Shown here piece after piece: positions 16,515 through 25,630 of a DNA stretch of 64,000 nucleotides (position 1 is the stretch's first letter; each line of letters starts with the position of its first letter). The notes beneath the pieces are model-generated. The model searched no databases, was not told where the DNA came from, and saw only the letters and a program-made list of their open reading frames with translations. The stretch is from Planctomycetota bacterium (lineage in GTDB: Bacteria > Planctomycetota > Planctomycetia > Planctomycetales > Planctomycetaceae). Made by a program: the position numbers and the translations under genes. Location: contig QQVO01000073.1 of assembly GCA_003388505.1 (NCBI GenBank), positions 1 to 64,000 of the forward strand, given 5' to 3'.

Positions 16515-19500
16515 ATGCAATCAGTGAGAATCGGTCCTATCCGTGGTCATCCGCGTTCCGTTCGAATCTCTCGGAGAGCAACCCAATCGCGGATCGCCGC
16601 ATGCCTGCTCGCGACATTGCTCGCCGTGGGGGGACTGAGCATTGCGGACGATGACGTGGCGGAAGTTGATCGTCCGTCGGCCGCTTCGACTCCGGACGTT
16701 TCCGCCCTGCTGGCACGGAGGTGCCTGGAGTGTCACAGCGGTCTCGATCCCAAGGGCGGCCTCGACTTGACGGAGCGCCGCCGTGCGATCGAAGGGGGTG
16801 ACAGCGGGGCGGCGATCGTCCCCGGTCAGCCCGACGAAAGCCTGCTGTGGCAGTACGTGCGGGACGGCCGGATGCCGCCGGAGAAACCGCTCTCCGAAAA
16901 GGAGCGCGACCGATTGCAGGCGTGGATTGCCGGCGGAGCGGAGTATCTCCTCGATCCGATCGATCCGCTGCGGTACACGACCGAGTCGAGAGCCGGAATC
17001 GACTGGTGGAGTCTGCAACCGATTGAGCGACCCGCGCCGCCAATGATCGAAAATTCTGAAGCGGCCGCATGGGCGCACAATGAGATTGATCGATTCGTCG
17101 CGGCAAAGCTCGAGAAGAACGGCTTGGCGCCGTCCGGGACGGCGGAGCGGAGAGTTCTATTGCGCCGGGCGAGTTTCGGTCTGATCGGACTGCCTCCGAC
17201 TCCGGAACAACTGGACGCCTATCTGGCCGACACTTCGGAAGACGCTTACGAAGCGTCGGTCGATCGTCTGCTGGCGAGCGAACACTACGGCGAGCGCTGG
17301 GCCCGGCACTGGCTCGATGTCGTCCGCTACGGAGAAAGCCAGGGGTTCGAGCGGGACAAGCTGCGTCCCAACGCCTGGCCGTACAGGGACTGGGTCATAG
17401 ATGCGTTCAACAATGATCTTCCGTACGACGAGTTCGCCCGTATGCAGATCGCCGGAGACGTGCTTGCTCCGGGCGACGCCGACGCGATTGCAGCCACCGG
17501 CTTCCTGGTCGCCGGTCCGTATGATGAAGTGGGGCAGAACCAACAGAGCGCCGCCATGCGGGCCGTCGTGAGACAGGATGAACTGGAAGACATCGCCGGC
17601 ACGCTTGGCCAGACGTTCCTCGGGCTGACCGTCAATTGCGCCCGTTGTCACGACCACAAGTTCGATCCGGTGAGCCAGCGGGAGTACTACCAGCTCACGG
17701 CGGCGCTGGCCGGCGTGCGTCACGGCGAGCGCAAGATCATGACCCCCGACATGGAGCGGGAGATCGGAACTCTCACCGAACAAGTGACACATCTGCGGCA
17801 AAAAATCGAGAAATTGGAACAGCCGGTCATCCAGGCCGTACTGGCCGAACGCAACGCGGACCCGGCGGCAAAAACGGCGCCGCAACCAATCTCGCGGTGG
17901 ACGTTCGATGACGACCTCAAAGACGACATCGGCCCGTTGCACGGCGATGCGCACGGCTTGGCCCGCGTCGAAAACGGGTTCCTTCTGCTCGACGGCAAGG
18001 ACTCGTTCGTCTCGACCGTCCCGCTCGAACAGCCGCTGACCGAGAAGACGCTCGAGGCCTGGGTCAAACTTCACAACCTCGATCAGCGCGGCGGCGGAGT
18101 CGTCAGCCTGCAATCGACCGACGGGCGAGTCTTCGACGCGATCGTCTACGGGGAACGCGAACCGGCCCGCTGGATGGCGGGCAGCAACGGGTGGGTGCGG
18201 TCACAGGAATTCGGCGGTCCGGCCGAGACGGAGGCCGCCGACCGCCCGGTGCACGTCGCGATCGTCTACTCCCCGGACGGAACAATTACCCGCTACCGCG
18301 AGGGCCGGCCGTACGCCGAGCCATACGACAGCGGCGGCCCCGTCACGTTCGAGGCGGACGCGTCGCAGTTCGTCTTCGGACTGAGGCACGGGACAGCGGC
18401 CGGCGGCAATCGCATGCTGACCGCCGCCATCGACCAGATTCAGGTGTACGACCGCGCTCTCTCCGCCGAAGAAATCGCAATCTCCGCGCAGCGGCCCGAG
18501 GTGGTTTCTTACGAGACGATCTGGAAACGACTCCCGGCCGAACAGCGCGCCGCGTATGACGCGTTGCACGCCGAGGTCGACGCCGCCCGGCAGCGGATCG
18601 CGAGACTGAAAGACACCAGGGTCTACGCCGTCACGCCGCGCGAGGCGGAACCGACACACATCCTGCTGCGCGGAAATCCCGCCAGCCCGGCGGATGTCGC
18701 CGTTCCGGCCGGGATGAGCGCTGTATGCGGCGTCGATCCCGATTTCGGCCTGGCCGCAGACGCGCCCGAAGCCGAGCGGCGAGTTCGGCTGGCCGAGTGG
18801 ATCACCAGCCCGGACAATCCGCTCTTTGCACGAGTCATCGTCAACCGTATCTGGCATTACCACTTCGGCGCCGGACTTGTCGAATCTCCCAACGACCTCG
18901 GTTTCAACGGCGGCGATCCGTCGCATCCGGAATTGCTCGATTACCTGGCGGCGGACTTGATCGAGGGCGGCTATCGTCTGAAGCGGCTGCACCGGATGAT
19001 CGTGACGTCTGCGACGTACCGGCAGGCTTCACTGGCACGGCCGGAATGTCTCAAAATCGACGCGGCCAACCGGTTGCTGTGGCGGAAGTCCCCCATGCGG
19101 CTGGAGGCCGAGGCGCTGCGGGACGCCGTGCTCTCGGTGGCCGGCCAGTTGAATCCGCAGGTAGGGGGCCCGCCCTATCAGGACTTCACGACGTTCGTGT
19201 TCAACTCGCAGTTCTACGAGATGATCGACCCGGCCGGTTTCGAGTTCAATCGCCGCACGATCTATCGCACGTGGCTGCGGTCGGGCAGAAACTCGTTGCT
19301 CGATGCGTTCGACTGTCCCGATCCCTCGACCACAGCGCCCCGCCGGGCCGTCACAACGACTCCGGTGCAGTCGCTGGCTTTGCTCAATAACTCTTTCATT
19401 CTGCGGATGTCGGACGCGATGGCCCACCGCGTTGTCTCTGATGCGGGTGAAGATGAGGCCGCGCAGATCGACCGCATCTATCGACTCGCCTACGGGCGAA

Positions 19501-19610
19501 GTGCAAGCGATCGGGAGATCGCACGGCTGAGCCCGTTCGTCGAGCAGCACGGGTTACCCGCGCTATGCCGGGTCGTGCTGAACAGTAATGAGTTTCTGTA
19601 TGTCGAGTGA
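16515..19610 (+). CDS. Planctomycete cytochrome-like protein: CxxCH, DUF1549, LamG, DUF1553
   Basis: 1031-residue exported protein of a family greatly expanded in planctomycetes. A signal segment (about 27-45) is followed by a PSCyt1-type domain with CLECH (70-74), then DUF1549 containing CARCHDHKFDPVSQREYY. A LamG/concanavalin-like domain occupies about 465-690 (WTFDDDLKDDIGPLHGDAHG onward), and DUF1553 fills about 750-1020. The two CxxCH motifs suggest covalent heme, though this has been shown for few members. The start at 16515 was chosen over an upstream in-frame ATG because it gives a short basic n-region. The downstream DUF1501 gene is the usual partner. A role in polysaccharide or organic-matter use in the periplasm is inferred from the family. 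Confidence 0.9.
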   Translation: MQSVRIGPIRGHPRSVRISRRATQSRIAACLLATLLAVGGLSIADDDVAEVDRPSAASTPDVSALLARRCLECHSGLDPKGGLDLTERRRAIEGGDSGAAIVPGQPDESLLWQYVRDGRMPPEKPLSEKERDRLQAWIAGGAEYLLDPIDPLRYTTESRAGIDWWSLQPIERPAPPMIENSEAAAWAHNEIDRFVAAKLEKNGLAPSGTAERRVLLRRASFGLIGLPPTPEQLDAYLADTSEDAYEASVDRLLASEHYGERWARHWLDVVRYGESQGFERDKLRPNAWPYRDWVIDAFNNDLPYDEFARMQIAGDVLAPGDADAIAATGFLVAGPYDEVGQNQQSAAMRAVVRQDELEDIAGTLGQTFLGLTVNCARCHDHKFDPVSQREYYQLTAALAGVRHGERKIMTPDMEREIGTLTEQVTHLRQKIEKLEQPVIQAVLAERNADPAAKTAPQPISRWTFDDDLKDDIGPLHGDAHGLARVENGFLLLDGKDSFVSTVPLEQPLTEKTLEAWVKLHNLDQRGGGVVSLQSTDGRVFDAIVYGEREPARWMAGSNGWVRSQEFGGPAETEAADRPVHVAIVYSPDGTITRYREGRPYAEPYDSGGPVTFEADASQFVFGLRHGTAAGGNRMLTAAIDQIQVYDRALSAEEIAISAQRPEVVSYETIWKRLPAEQRAAYDALHAEVDAARQRIARLKDTRVYAVTPREAEPTHILLRGNPASPADVAVPAGMSAVCGVDPDFGLAADAPEAERRVRLAEWITSPDNPLFARVIVNRIWHYHFGAGLVESPNDLGFNGGDPSHPELLDYLAADLIEGGYRLKRLHRMIVTSATYRQASLARPECLKIDAANRLLWRKSPMRLEAEALRDAVLSVAGQLNPQVGGPPYQDFTTFVFNSQFYEMIDPAGFEFNRRTIYRTWLRSGRNSLLDAFDCPDPSTTAPRRAVTTTPVQSLALLNNSFILRMSDAMAHRVVSDAGEDEAAQIDRIYRLAYGRSASDREIARLSPFVEQHGLPALCRVVLNSNEFLYVE

Positions 19611-19670
19611 CAGCCATTACCGCGAGATTCCAACGCGACGCCGTCGGCACATCGAACCATCATCAACTGA

Positions 19671-19919
19671 ATGAGCGTGACACTATTCATCGCTGCTGCA
19701 CTGTCACTACTGGTAGCGGGTGAAGCCGTTGCCGGAGCGGCATTCTTTCCACGAGCGTATTCGATCATGGATCCTGTCATGGATAGCGGCCTGAGATCTT
19801 TCAACCCTGAACTCTTCGTTTACAGGGATGAGCACCCGACCTCCTTCTGGGTGCTGGTAACGATACACTCGTTTCTGGTCTCGCTCTTCTGGTTGATTTG
19901 TTGGTGGAGCTGGAATTGA
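19671..19919 (+). CDS. Small two-helix membrane protein
   Basis: 82 residues with two hydrophobic segments, TLFIAAALSLLVAGEAVAGAAF near the N-terminus and FWVLVTIHSFLVSLFWLICW at the C-terminus, separated by a polar loop. It lies between the DUF1553 and DUF1501 genes on the same strand, 60 nt after the first. No ribosome-binding site is obvious. I recognise no family. Confidence 0.5.
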   Translation: MSVTLFIAAALSLLVAGEAVAGAAFFPRAYSIMDPVMDSGLRSFNPELFVYRDEHPTSFWVLVTIHSFLVSLFWLICWWSWN

Positions 19920-19983
19920 TCGAAACGAAAGCCTCGCCGGTCGACACCGGCATGACATGCGGTTCGCCGCGAGTGGTATTCCG

Positions 19984-21441
19984 ATGAACGATCACAGAAG
20001 TACCCCACCTCGTGCCTCACGCCGAGATTTTCTCGATTGGACGGCACGTGGTCTGGGGGGTGCGGCTCTCGCGTCGCTGATGCTGCAGGATGGGACTCTG
20101 CAGGCGGCCATCACACCGGCGGAAGCCGATGATCCCTGGCCGCACCATCCCGCGCCGGCCAGGCGCGCGATTCACATCTGCCTCTGCGGCGGATTCAGCC
20201 AGGTCGATTCGTTCGATTACAAACCGGCTCTGGAAACGTACCACGGCCAGAAGTTCGGCGACATCGATTCGGCCGACGTGTTCTTCGGTCAGATCGGGTT
20301 GCTCCGCCAGAATGACTGGGCGTTCGAGCAGCGCGGCGAGAGCGGACTGTGGGTTTCGGAGCTGTTCCCACATCTGGCGACCGTCGCCGATGAACTGACC
20401 GTCATCCGGTCGATGTACGCCGAGACGTCGAATCACACGCCGGCGACGTTTCAGGAGAATACCGGCTTCCGCCTCAACGGATTTCCGACGGCGGGGGCGT
20501 GGCTTTCGTACGGGATGGGCGCTGAGACCGACGAACTGCCGGCCTACGTCGTGATCCCCGACGCGCGTGGTCTGCCTGCAGGCGGGTCGATCAACTGGTC
20601 CAACGGGTTTCTCCCGGCGCGGCATCAGGGGGTCGTCATCCGCAGCCAGGGAACGCCGATTGACGACCTGTTTCCCGCGCAGGACATCTCGCCCGACACC
20701 GACGCCGCGAGCCGCGATCTGTTGGCCGATCTGAACCAGCGACACCTCGAGGCGCGCGGGTTCGATGACACCATGGCGGCCCGCATCAAGAGCTATGAAC
20801 TGGCCGCCAGGATGCAGCTTGCCGTACCGGAAGTGACCGCGATCGACGGCGAAACCGAAGAGACCCACGCCCTGTACGGCATCGATCACGAGACAACGCA
20901 GGATTTCGGCCGCAGTTGCCTGCTGGCGAGACGGCTATTGCAGCGCGGCGTGAGGTTCGTCCAGTTGTTCTCGGGCGGGGCGTTCGGGTCGCCGCGGATC
21001 AACTGGGACGGTCACGAGGACATGCAGCAGAACCACGGGCGCGAAGCAGCGCGAATCGATCGCCCGGTCGCCGGCCTGCTGCACGACCTGCGGCGGACCG
21101 GAATGCTGGACGACACGCTGGTCGTCTTCACCAGTGAGTTCGGCCGCACGCCGTTCACGCAATCAGCCTCGGACGTGCTCGGGACGGGCCGCGATCACAA
21201 TCAATACGGGTTTACGACCTGGCTTGCGGGGGCCGGTTTGAAGCATGGGATCGCTTACGGCGAGACCGACGAGATCGGCTGGAAAGCAGTCGTCGACCGC
21301 ACGCACTGGCACGACTTCCATGCGACCGTGCTGCATCTGCTCGGGATCGACCACGAGCGGCTGACGTATTATCACAACGGCATCCAGCGCCGGTTGACGA
21401 ACGTGCACGGGCATGTCATCGACGCTATTCTCGACGCGTGA
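19984..21441 (+). CDS. DUF1501 protein, Tat-exported
   Basis: 485-residue protein of the DUF1501 family, related to the alkaline-phosphatase/sulfatase superfamily. The start at 19984 gives a Tat signal with SRRDFLDWTARGLGGAAL. The middle has the family motifs HICLCGGFSQVDSFDYKP, VIRSMYAETSNHTPA and FQENTGF; the end has FTSEFGRTPF and GRDHNQYGFTTWLAG, which carry potential metal ligands. It follows the DUF1553 protein as its usual partner, and is likely to act in the periplasm on an unknown substrate. Confidence 0.92.
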   Translation: MNDHRSTPPRASRRDFLDWTARGLGGAALASLMLQDGTLQAAITPAEADDPWPHHPAPARRAIHICLCGGFSQVDSFDYKPALETYHGQKFGDIDSADVFFGQIGLLRQNDWAFEQRGESGLWVSELFPHLATVADELTVIRSMYAETSNHTPATFQENTGFRLNGFPTAGAWLSYGMGAETDELPAYVVIPDARGLPAGGSINWSNGFLPARHQGVVIRSQGTPIDDLFPAQDISPDTDAASRDLLADLNQRHLEARGFDDTMAARIKSYELAARMQLAVPEVTAIDGETEETHALYGIDHETTQDFGRSCLLARRLLQRGVRFVQLFSGGAFGSPRINWDGHEDMQQNHGREAARIDRPVAGLLHDLRRTGMLDDTLVVFTSEFGRTPFTQSASDVLGTGRDHNQYGFTTWLAGAGLKHGIAYGETDEIGWKAVVDRTHWHDFHATVLHLLGIDHERLTYYHNGIQRRLTNVHGHVIDAILDA

Positions 21442-21452
21442 CGTCCCCGTAG

Positions 21453-21492
21453 CGCACGCTGCTAGCGTGCGACTCGCCGGTCGCAGCCGGCG
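21453..21492. repeat. Pair of adjacent hairpins between DUF1501 and PfkB genes
   Basis: The first hairpin has arms CGCACGCT/AGCGTGCG around GCT. Three nt later a second has arms CGCCGG/CCGGCG around TCGCAG. There is no T tract, so neither is a standard terminator. The second loop resembles the CGTCAG loop of the GGCGAGC repeat family. Confidence 0.5.
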
Positions 21493-21531
21493 GGCTTTGA
21501 TGGTTTTCGAGAGATTTCGCAGCACGAATTG

Positions 21532-22491
21532 ATGGCTGAAACTCGCTATGACGTTTTGTGCGCCGGCCTGATTGTCGCCGACCACGTCTGCGCACCGATC
21601 GAGAAAATCCCTCCGGCCGGTCAACTGGAAATGACCGATCGCATCGATCTGACGATCGGCGGCTGCGGATCGAACGTGGCGGTCGACCTGTCCCGGCTGG
21701 GACTGCGGGCCTGTGTGGCCGGCCGCGTGGGGAACGACGCCCTGGGACGACACGTCTGCCAGGTGCTCCGCGACGAAGGCGTGGCCTCCGAGCACGTGAT
21801 TTATTCCGACACGGCGCAGACATCGACGACGATGGTGGTCAACGTGAAGGGCGAGGACCGTCGCTTCATCCATGCGGCGGGCGCGAACGCCGAATTCACG
21901 GGACAGGAGATCCCGCCCGAGGCGATTCAAGCCGCTCGGGTGTTCTATGTCGGAGGGTTCGGCCTGAATGCCGCGCTCAGCGGGGAGAATGCGGCTGTGC
22001 AGTTTGAGGCGGCTCGTGCGGCCGGCGTCTTGACCGTGCTGGACGTGGTCGTTGGCGAGGAAGACGTCCCCGGGATGCTCGCGCCGGTGCTGCCGCACAC
22101 CGATCTCTTCTTGCCCAACACCGACGAAGCCCGCCTGATTACGGGCCTGGCCGATCCCGTCGAACAGGCGGAAAAGTTCCGTTCGCTCGGGGCCCGCTGC
22201 GTCGTGATTACGTGCGGGCAAGACGGTGCGGTGCTGGTGAACGACGAAGCATCACTGCGAGCGAACGCTCATGCGGTCAACCAAGTCGATCCGACCGGAG
22301 GGGGAGACGCGTTCGTCGCCGGTTTTCTGTACGGCCGTTTGAACGGCAAGGGCGCGGAGGACTGCCTGCGATATGGAGCGGCGCTGGGGGCGAGTTGCGT
22401 GCAGTCGCGCGGGGCGACAACGGGAGTGTTTCGACGCGACGAACTCGAAGCGTTCGTTGCAGATCACCCGTTGAGCGTTGGTCCCGCATGA
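21532..22491 (+). CDS. PfkB/ribokinase-family sugar kinase
   Basis: 319-residue kinase that transfers phosphate from ATP to a sugar or nucleoside. The N-terminal sugar-binding signature is GGCGSNVAVDLSRLGL, and the C-terminal PfkB signature is DPTGGGDAF (253-261) with Asp259 as the likely catalytic base. The middle has PNTDEARLITG and VVITCGQDGAV. The substrate cannot be read from the sequence. ATG 21532 was chosen over an in-frame TTG one codon upstream. It follows a DUF1501 gene at 90 nt with two hairpins between, and is convergent with the lipoprotein gene. Confidence 0.92.
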   Translation: MAETRYDVLCAGLIVADHVCAPIEKIPPAGQLEMTDRIDLTIGGCGSNVAVDLSRLGLRACVAGRVGNDALGRHVCQVLRDEGVASEHVIYSDTAQTSTTMVVNVKGEDRRFIHAAGANAEFTGQEIPPEAIQAARVFYVGGFGLNAALSGENAAVQFEAARAAGVLTVLDVVVGEEDVPGMLAPVLPHTDLFLPNTDEARLITGLADPVEQAEKFRSLGARCVVITCGQDGAVLVNDEASLRANAHAVNQVDPTGGGDAFVAGFLYGRLNGKGAEDCLRYGAALGASCVQSRGATTGVFRRDELEAFVADHPLSVGPA

Positions 22492-22532
22492 GTTCGCAGC
22501 AGCGCAGCGCGCCGCAGGGACGCATGTCGCCG

Positions 22533-22979
22533 CTACTCGAACTCTTCCTGCGGGCCGTCGAAAGCGCCTTCCGATCCCGGCAGAGTCTCTTGCGGGACGG
22601 TCGGCTGCAGCGGAATCGCTTCATTCGTGCCGGGGCGGAGCCAGTTTGGGATCAGGCTCCGCGCCTTGGGCTTCTCGGCTGGTTGGTCAACGACTTGGAT
22701 GGCCGCATTCTCCCCCGCCCTCTGCTCGGCGGTTTCGTTCTGATCGGTCCGCTCCGACGAGTTGCCGCGCGCCAGGGTTGCTCCCTCGCTTGGAGCGCCG
22801 GCATCAAGCCGCACGGCGTGCCGGCTGGACTGACACCCGGCGCCGAACAGAATCAGTGAGAGGCCGATCAGTACGGTGGGCACTTTCGCCGGTCGGCGCC
22901 TGGGAGAGGCAGCAATGCGGACCCTGCTTCCGTCGTGCGTGCATTGCGTCTGGTGACGTCGATCGAGCACCGAATTCAT
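22533..22979 (-). CDS. Small lipoprotein
   Basis: 148-residue predicted lipoprotein with a long basic n-region, a hydrophobic stretch VPTVLIGLSLILFGAGC and lipobox FGAGC at Cys49. If translation starts at the in-frame GTG (codon 20) the signal is of more usual length. The mature part is short, polar and probably disordered, with no recognised domain. It ends 41 nt from the convergent PfkB kinase. Confidence 0.65.
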   Translation of the reverse strand: MNSVLDRRHQTQCTHDGSRVRIAASPRRRPAKVPTVLIGLSLILFGAGCQSSRHAVRLDAGAPSEGATLARGNSSERTDQNETAEQRAGENAAIQVVDQPAEKPKARSLIPNWLRPGTNEAIPLQPTVPQETLPGSEGAFDGPQEEFE

Positions 22980-23372
22980 TCCGAATCCTCGATATTCTCA
23001 TGAAAGTGCCGCAGGCGGCGATCCGTCCGGCCGTCTCCGCTCAAAAAATGCGCTGACGCAACAGTAGCCAGTTCGACGCGACACACCTAAACTCATCTGG
23101 CAGCGAACGTGAATGCCGTCGGGGACGGAGTCTGCCGGTTTCGAGAAGCCGTCATGAATCGCGATCCGCTTGCGACTCCTCGACGTCCGGTTCCCATTGC
23201 TTTGGAACGCCCCGGGTGGACCACGCATTCTCGAACGCATTGCAACCTGTTGTCACCAAAGTGCTAACAACAAACAACGCGATGCAGATCCGGCGTAACA
23301 TCCTGTCTCGCATGACCTGAGCCTATTGCACTGAGGAGGCTTCGTTAGGGAGCGTGGGAACGGGCTGAATGT

Positions 23373-23513
23373 GCCCTCCAACCTGCATGGTTTGCGTGGC
23401 CGTTCAGGTCGGCTGCGGCAGCGCAAGGACTGGCAGACAACGACTTTGTTGGAACGACCCCTGCGAACCGACCTGAACGATCGAAATGCAGGCCGCAGGC
23501 GGGCAACGAGGGC
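23373..23513. other. Nested inverted repeats, possible structured RNA
   Basis: Three complementary pairs nest in register. GCCCTC (23373-23378) pairs with GAGGGC (23508-23513), CCTGCAT (23382-23388) with ATGCAGG (23486-23492), and CGTTCAGGTCGG (23401-23412) with CCGACCTGAACG (23468-23479). The apical part is about 55 nt and can form further small stems. Such nesting is unlikely by chance. It could be a structured RNA, the leader of the downstream gene, or a remnant of a mobile element. Confidence 0.45.
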
Positions 23514-23644
23514 GAATTAATGTGGCGAATTGAGCGCGAAATGCGCATGATGGAGAGCAGTTTGATAGCAGGAATCCCCAAACGCCGATAGACCGGTTTC
23601 CCTCCTTCGTTCCCCGATTAGAGCGCCTTGCGAATCAGCGTTGA

Positions 23645-23722
23645 CGATCTGTCTCGCGGAATCTCGGGCTCGACAGTCAAAAGACCGCGCTACGCGGACA
23701 CATGGTAGAGCAATCTGCTCTA
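23645..23722. repeat. 78-bp dispersed repeat, copy A
   Basis: Aligns without gaps to 46631-46708, with 64 of 78 positions identical by hand count. The ends are nearly invariant: both start CGATCTGTCTCGCGGAATCT and end with a hairpin of the form TRGAGCA-nnn-TGCTCTA preceded by CGCGGACACATGGT. Here it lies about 110 nt upstream of the halogenase-like gene. Confidence 0.7.
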
Positions 23723-23834
23723 GGCGGCGGAACATGCGGCGAATCGAAGAATCTTCACCCGGCGAGCTGCCGCCCCCTGCGAATGCGGCACCCTGCGCCG
23801 GCTTCCCACAGAATTCCAGTCAAAAAGTGAACTG

Positions 23835-25334
23835 ATGATCGACACCGGCATGAACGAACAGACGTTTGACGTGGCAATCATTGGCAGCGGTCCGGGCGGT
23901 TGCGTCGCCTCCACGTTCCTCGCCCAGAAGGGCTACAAGGTGCTCGTTTTGGAACGGGAAACGTTCCCCCGATTCCACGTGGGAGAGTCGCTGCTGCCCG
24001 GCACCCAGCCGATCTGGGAGCGGATGGGAATCGCGGACGAACTCCAGAACAGCGGCCACACCTTCAAAGCGGCCGGCGAGTTCCGCATCGGGCGGTTTCC
24101 CGACAGGGAAGAAATCTACTCGACGATCGGGTACTTCCATAACGTCCCCCGCGCCGACATGAGCCCCCGGCCGCACGCTTACCAGGTCGAGCGGGCTGTC
24201 TTCGACAAGCAACTCCAGGACTGCGCCCGGCGGCACGGGGTGACGGTCTGGGAAAAGACCAATGTGCAAGAAGTTCTGCTCGAAGGCAACAAGGCGGTCG
24301 GAATCCGTCTGCGGCGCAACGGTCAGGAGCAGACGATCCGGCCGAAGTTCATCATCGACGCCAGCGGCCGACGCTGCATTATGGGGCGCCAGCTCGACTG
24401 CATTGAACACGATCCGATCATCAAGACGTCCGCCGCGTTTGGACACTTCAAGGGCGTGCAGCGGGATCCAGGCTACCGGCAGGGCTTCTTCAACGGATAT
24501 TTCATACCGCACGGCTGGGTCTGGTTCATTCCGCTGGCGGGCGACGTGATGAGCGTCGGCACGGTCCAGAACCAGCCGGCCACCGACGACTGGAAGGACA
24601 AAAACTCCGAGGAGATCCTGCTGGAGACGATTAACAAGTACAAGTTCCTGCAGGACCGGTTCAAGAACGCCGTGCAGGTCGGGCGCGTCCGCGGAATGAA
24701 AGACCTCGCCTACACGACCAAGACCTACTACGGCGACGGGTGGCTCTCGATCGGAGACGCCAATTTCTTCGTCGATCCGCTGTACTCCTCCGGCGTCCAG
24801 ATCGCCCACAGCACGGCAGACGTCGCCGTCAACTGCGTGGACGAATTCCTGAAAAACGGCCGCGACATGCGGGCTCTCGAAAAATATCGCGACTACATCG
24901 ACGATTACCGGGTGCGCGTCTTCCGGCCGATGCGGTGCTTCTACCGCTGCATGCGGCACTACAAGACGATCGCCGGTTACGTGAAGTCGACCGGCTACTG
25001 GTTCGGCGACTTCAACAACTGGTTCCTCCGCCGCGCCTGCTGCTGGGGCACCGGGCGTTTCCATCGCCACAACTGGACCATCCAGTTGATGAGCCTGATG
25101 GGAAATCTCTCCGCCTGGGGGGCCCCGTTGATCGGCCTGGGAGGCTGGGACCGCTATACGAAGCACGCCTATACCGGCGCGCCGCTCGACATCCCGAAGG
25201 ATCCGCACGGCGGCCACGGCAGCGGGCATGACTTCACGCCGATGACGATCCGCGACGACGATCCGGTCGAAGAGACCTCGGAAGTGTTGACATCGGCGGG
25301 AGCCATGGAGATGGCGGCGACCAGCGCCGAGTGA
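23835..25334 (+). CDS. FAD-dependent oxidoreductase, halogenase-like
   Basis: 499-residue flavoprotein. The FAD Rossmann motif is GSGPGG (17-22), and FHVGESLLPG (47-56) and GWVWFIP (about 226-232) match the tryptophan/phenolic FAD-dependent halogenase and geranylgeranyl-reductase-like group. A second nucleotide contact is GDGWLSIGDANFFVDPLYSSGV. GWVWFIP is close to the GWxWxIP motif said to separate halogenases from monooxygenases, so halogenase activity is possible, but the catalytic Lys was not verified. No biosynthetic partner genes are adjacent. A second ATG at 23850 is an alternative start. Confidence 0.82.
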   Translation: MIDTGMNEQTFDVAIIGSGPGGCVASTFLAQKGYKVLVLERETFPRFHVGESLLPGTQPIWERMGIADELQNSGHTFKAAGEFRIGRFPDREEIYSTIGYFHNVPRADMSPRPHAYQVERAVFDKQLQDCARRHGVTVWEKTNVQEVLLEGNKAVGIRLRRNGQEQTIRPKFIIDASGRRCIMGRQLDCIEHDPIIKTSAAFGHFKGVQRDPGYRQGFFNGYFIPHGWVWFIPLAGDVMSVGTVQNQPATDDWKDKNSEEILLETINKYKFLQDRFKNAVQVGRVRGMKDLAYTTKTYYGDGWLSIGDANFFVDPLYSSGVQIAHSTADVAVNCVDEFLKNGRDMRALEKYRDYIDDYRVRVFRPMRCFYRCMRHYKTIAGYVKSTGYWFGDFNNWFLRRACCWGTGRFHRHNWTIQLMSLMGNLSAWGAPLIGLGGWDRYTKHAYTGAPLDIPKDPHGGHGSGHDFTPMTIRDDDPVEETSEVLTSAGAMEMAATSAE

Positions 25335-25374
25335 GGCGCTTCTGTTCGATCGGCGCGATTCTCATTCTTTGCGG

Positions 25375-25400
25375 CCCACGGGACGCCGCCCGTGGGTTTT
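25375..25400 (+). terminator. Terminator after the halogenase-like gene
   Basis: The stem CCCACGGG/CCCGTGGG with a 6-nt loop is followed directly by TTTT, 41 nt after the stop codon. Confidence 0.85.
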
Positions 25401-25630
25401 GGTTGCAGTCCGGTTGTGCCGCCTGTTCGACTTGGCGCGGTTGCCGTCGCGAGGTTGTCTGGAGAGGCTCATGCTGCCGACAATAACCAGCAGGGCCGGA
25501 TTGCGCGCTGCGGAGCGCATCGCGGAGCGACCGGGAACGCGCCGAAGTTCGATTTTCAGCCGATCGCGCCCGAATCTGATGCGAGCCCCCACCGCGCAGA
25601 GACTGCCCGACGTCCTCCCCGTCGATACCA

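Larger units (their letters stand above)
22980..23834. other. Long intergenic region with structured and repeated DNA
   Basis: 855 nt between the divergent lipoprotein and halogenase-like genes. No convincing gene was found. It carries a nested inverted-repeat structure (23373-23513) and one copy of the 78-bp dispersed repeat (23645-23722), listed separately. The length and structure make it a candidate site for non-coding RNA. Confidence 0.5.
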
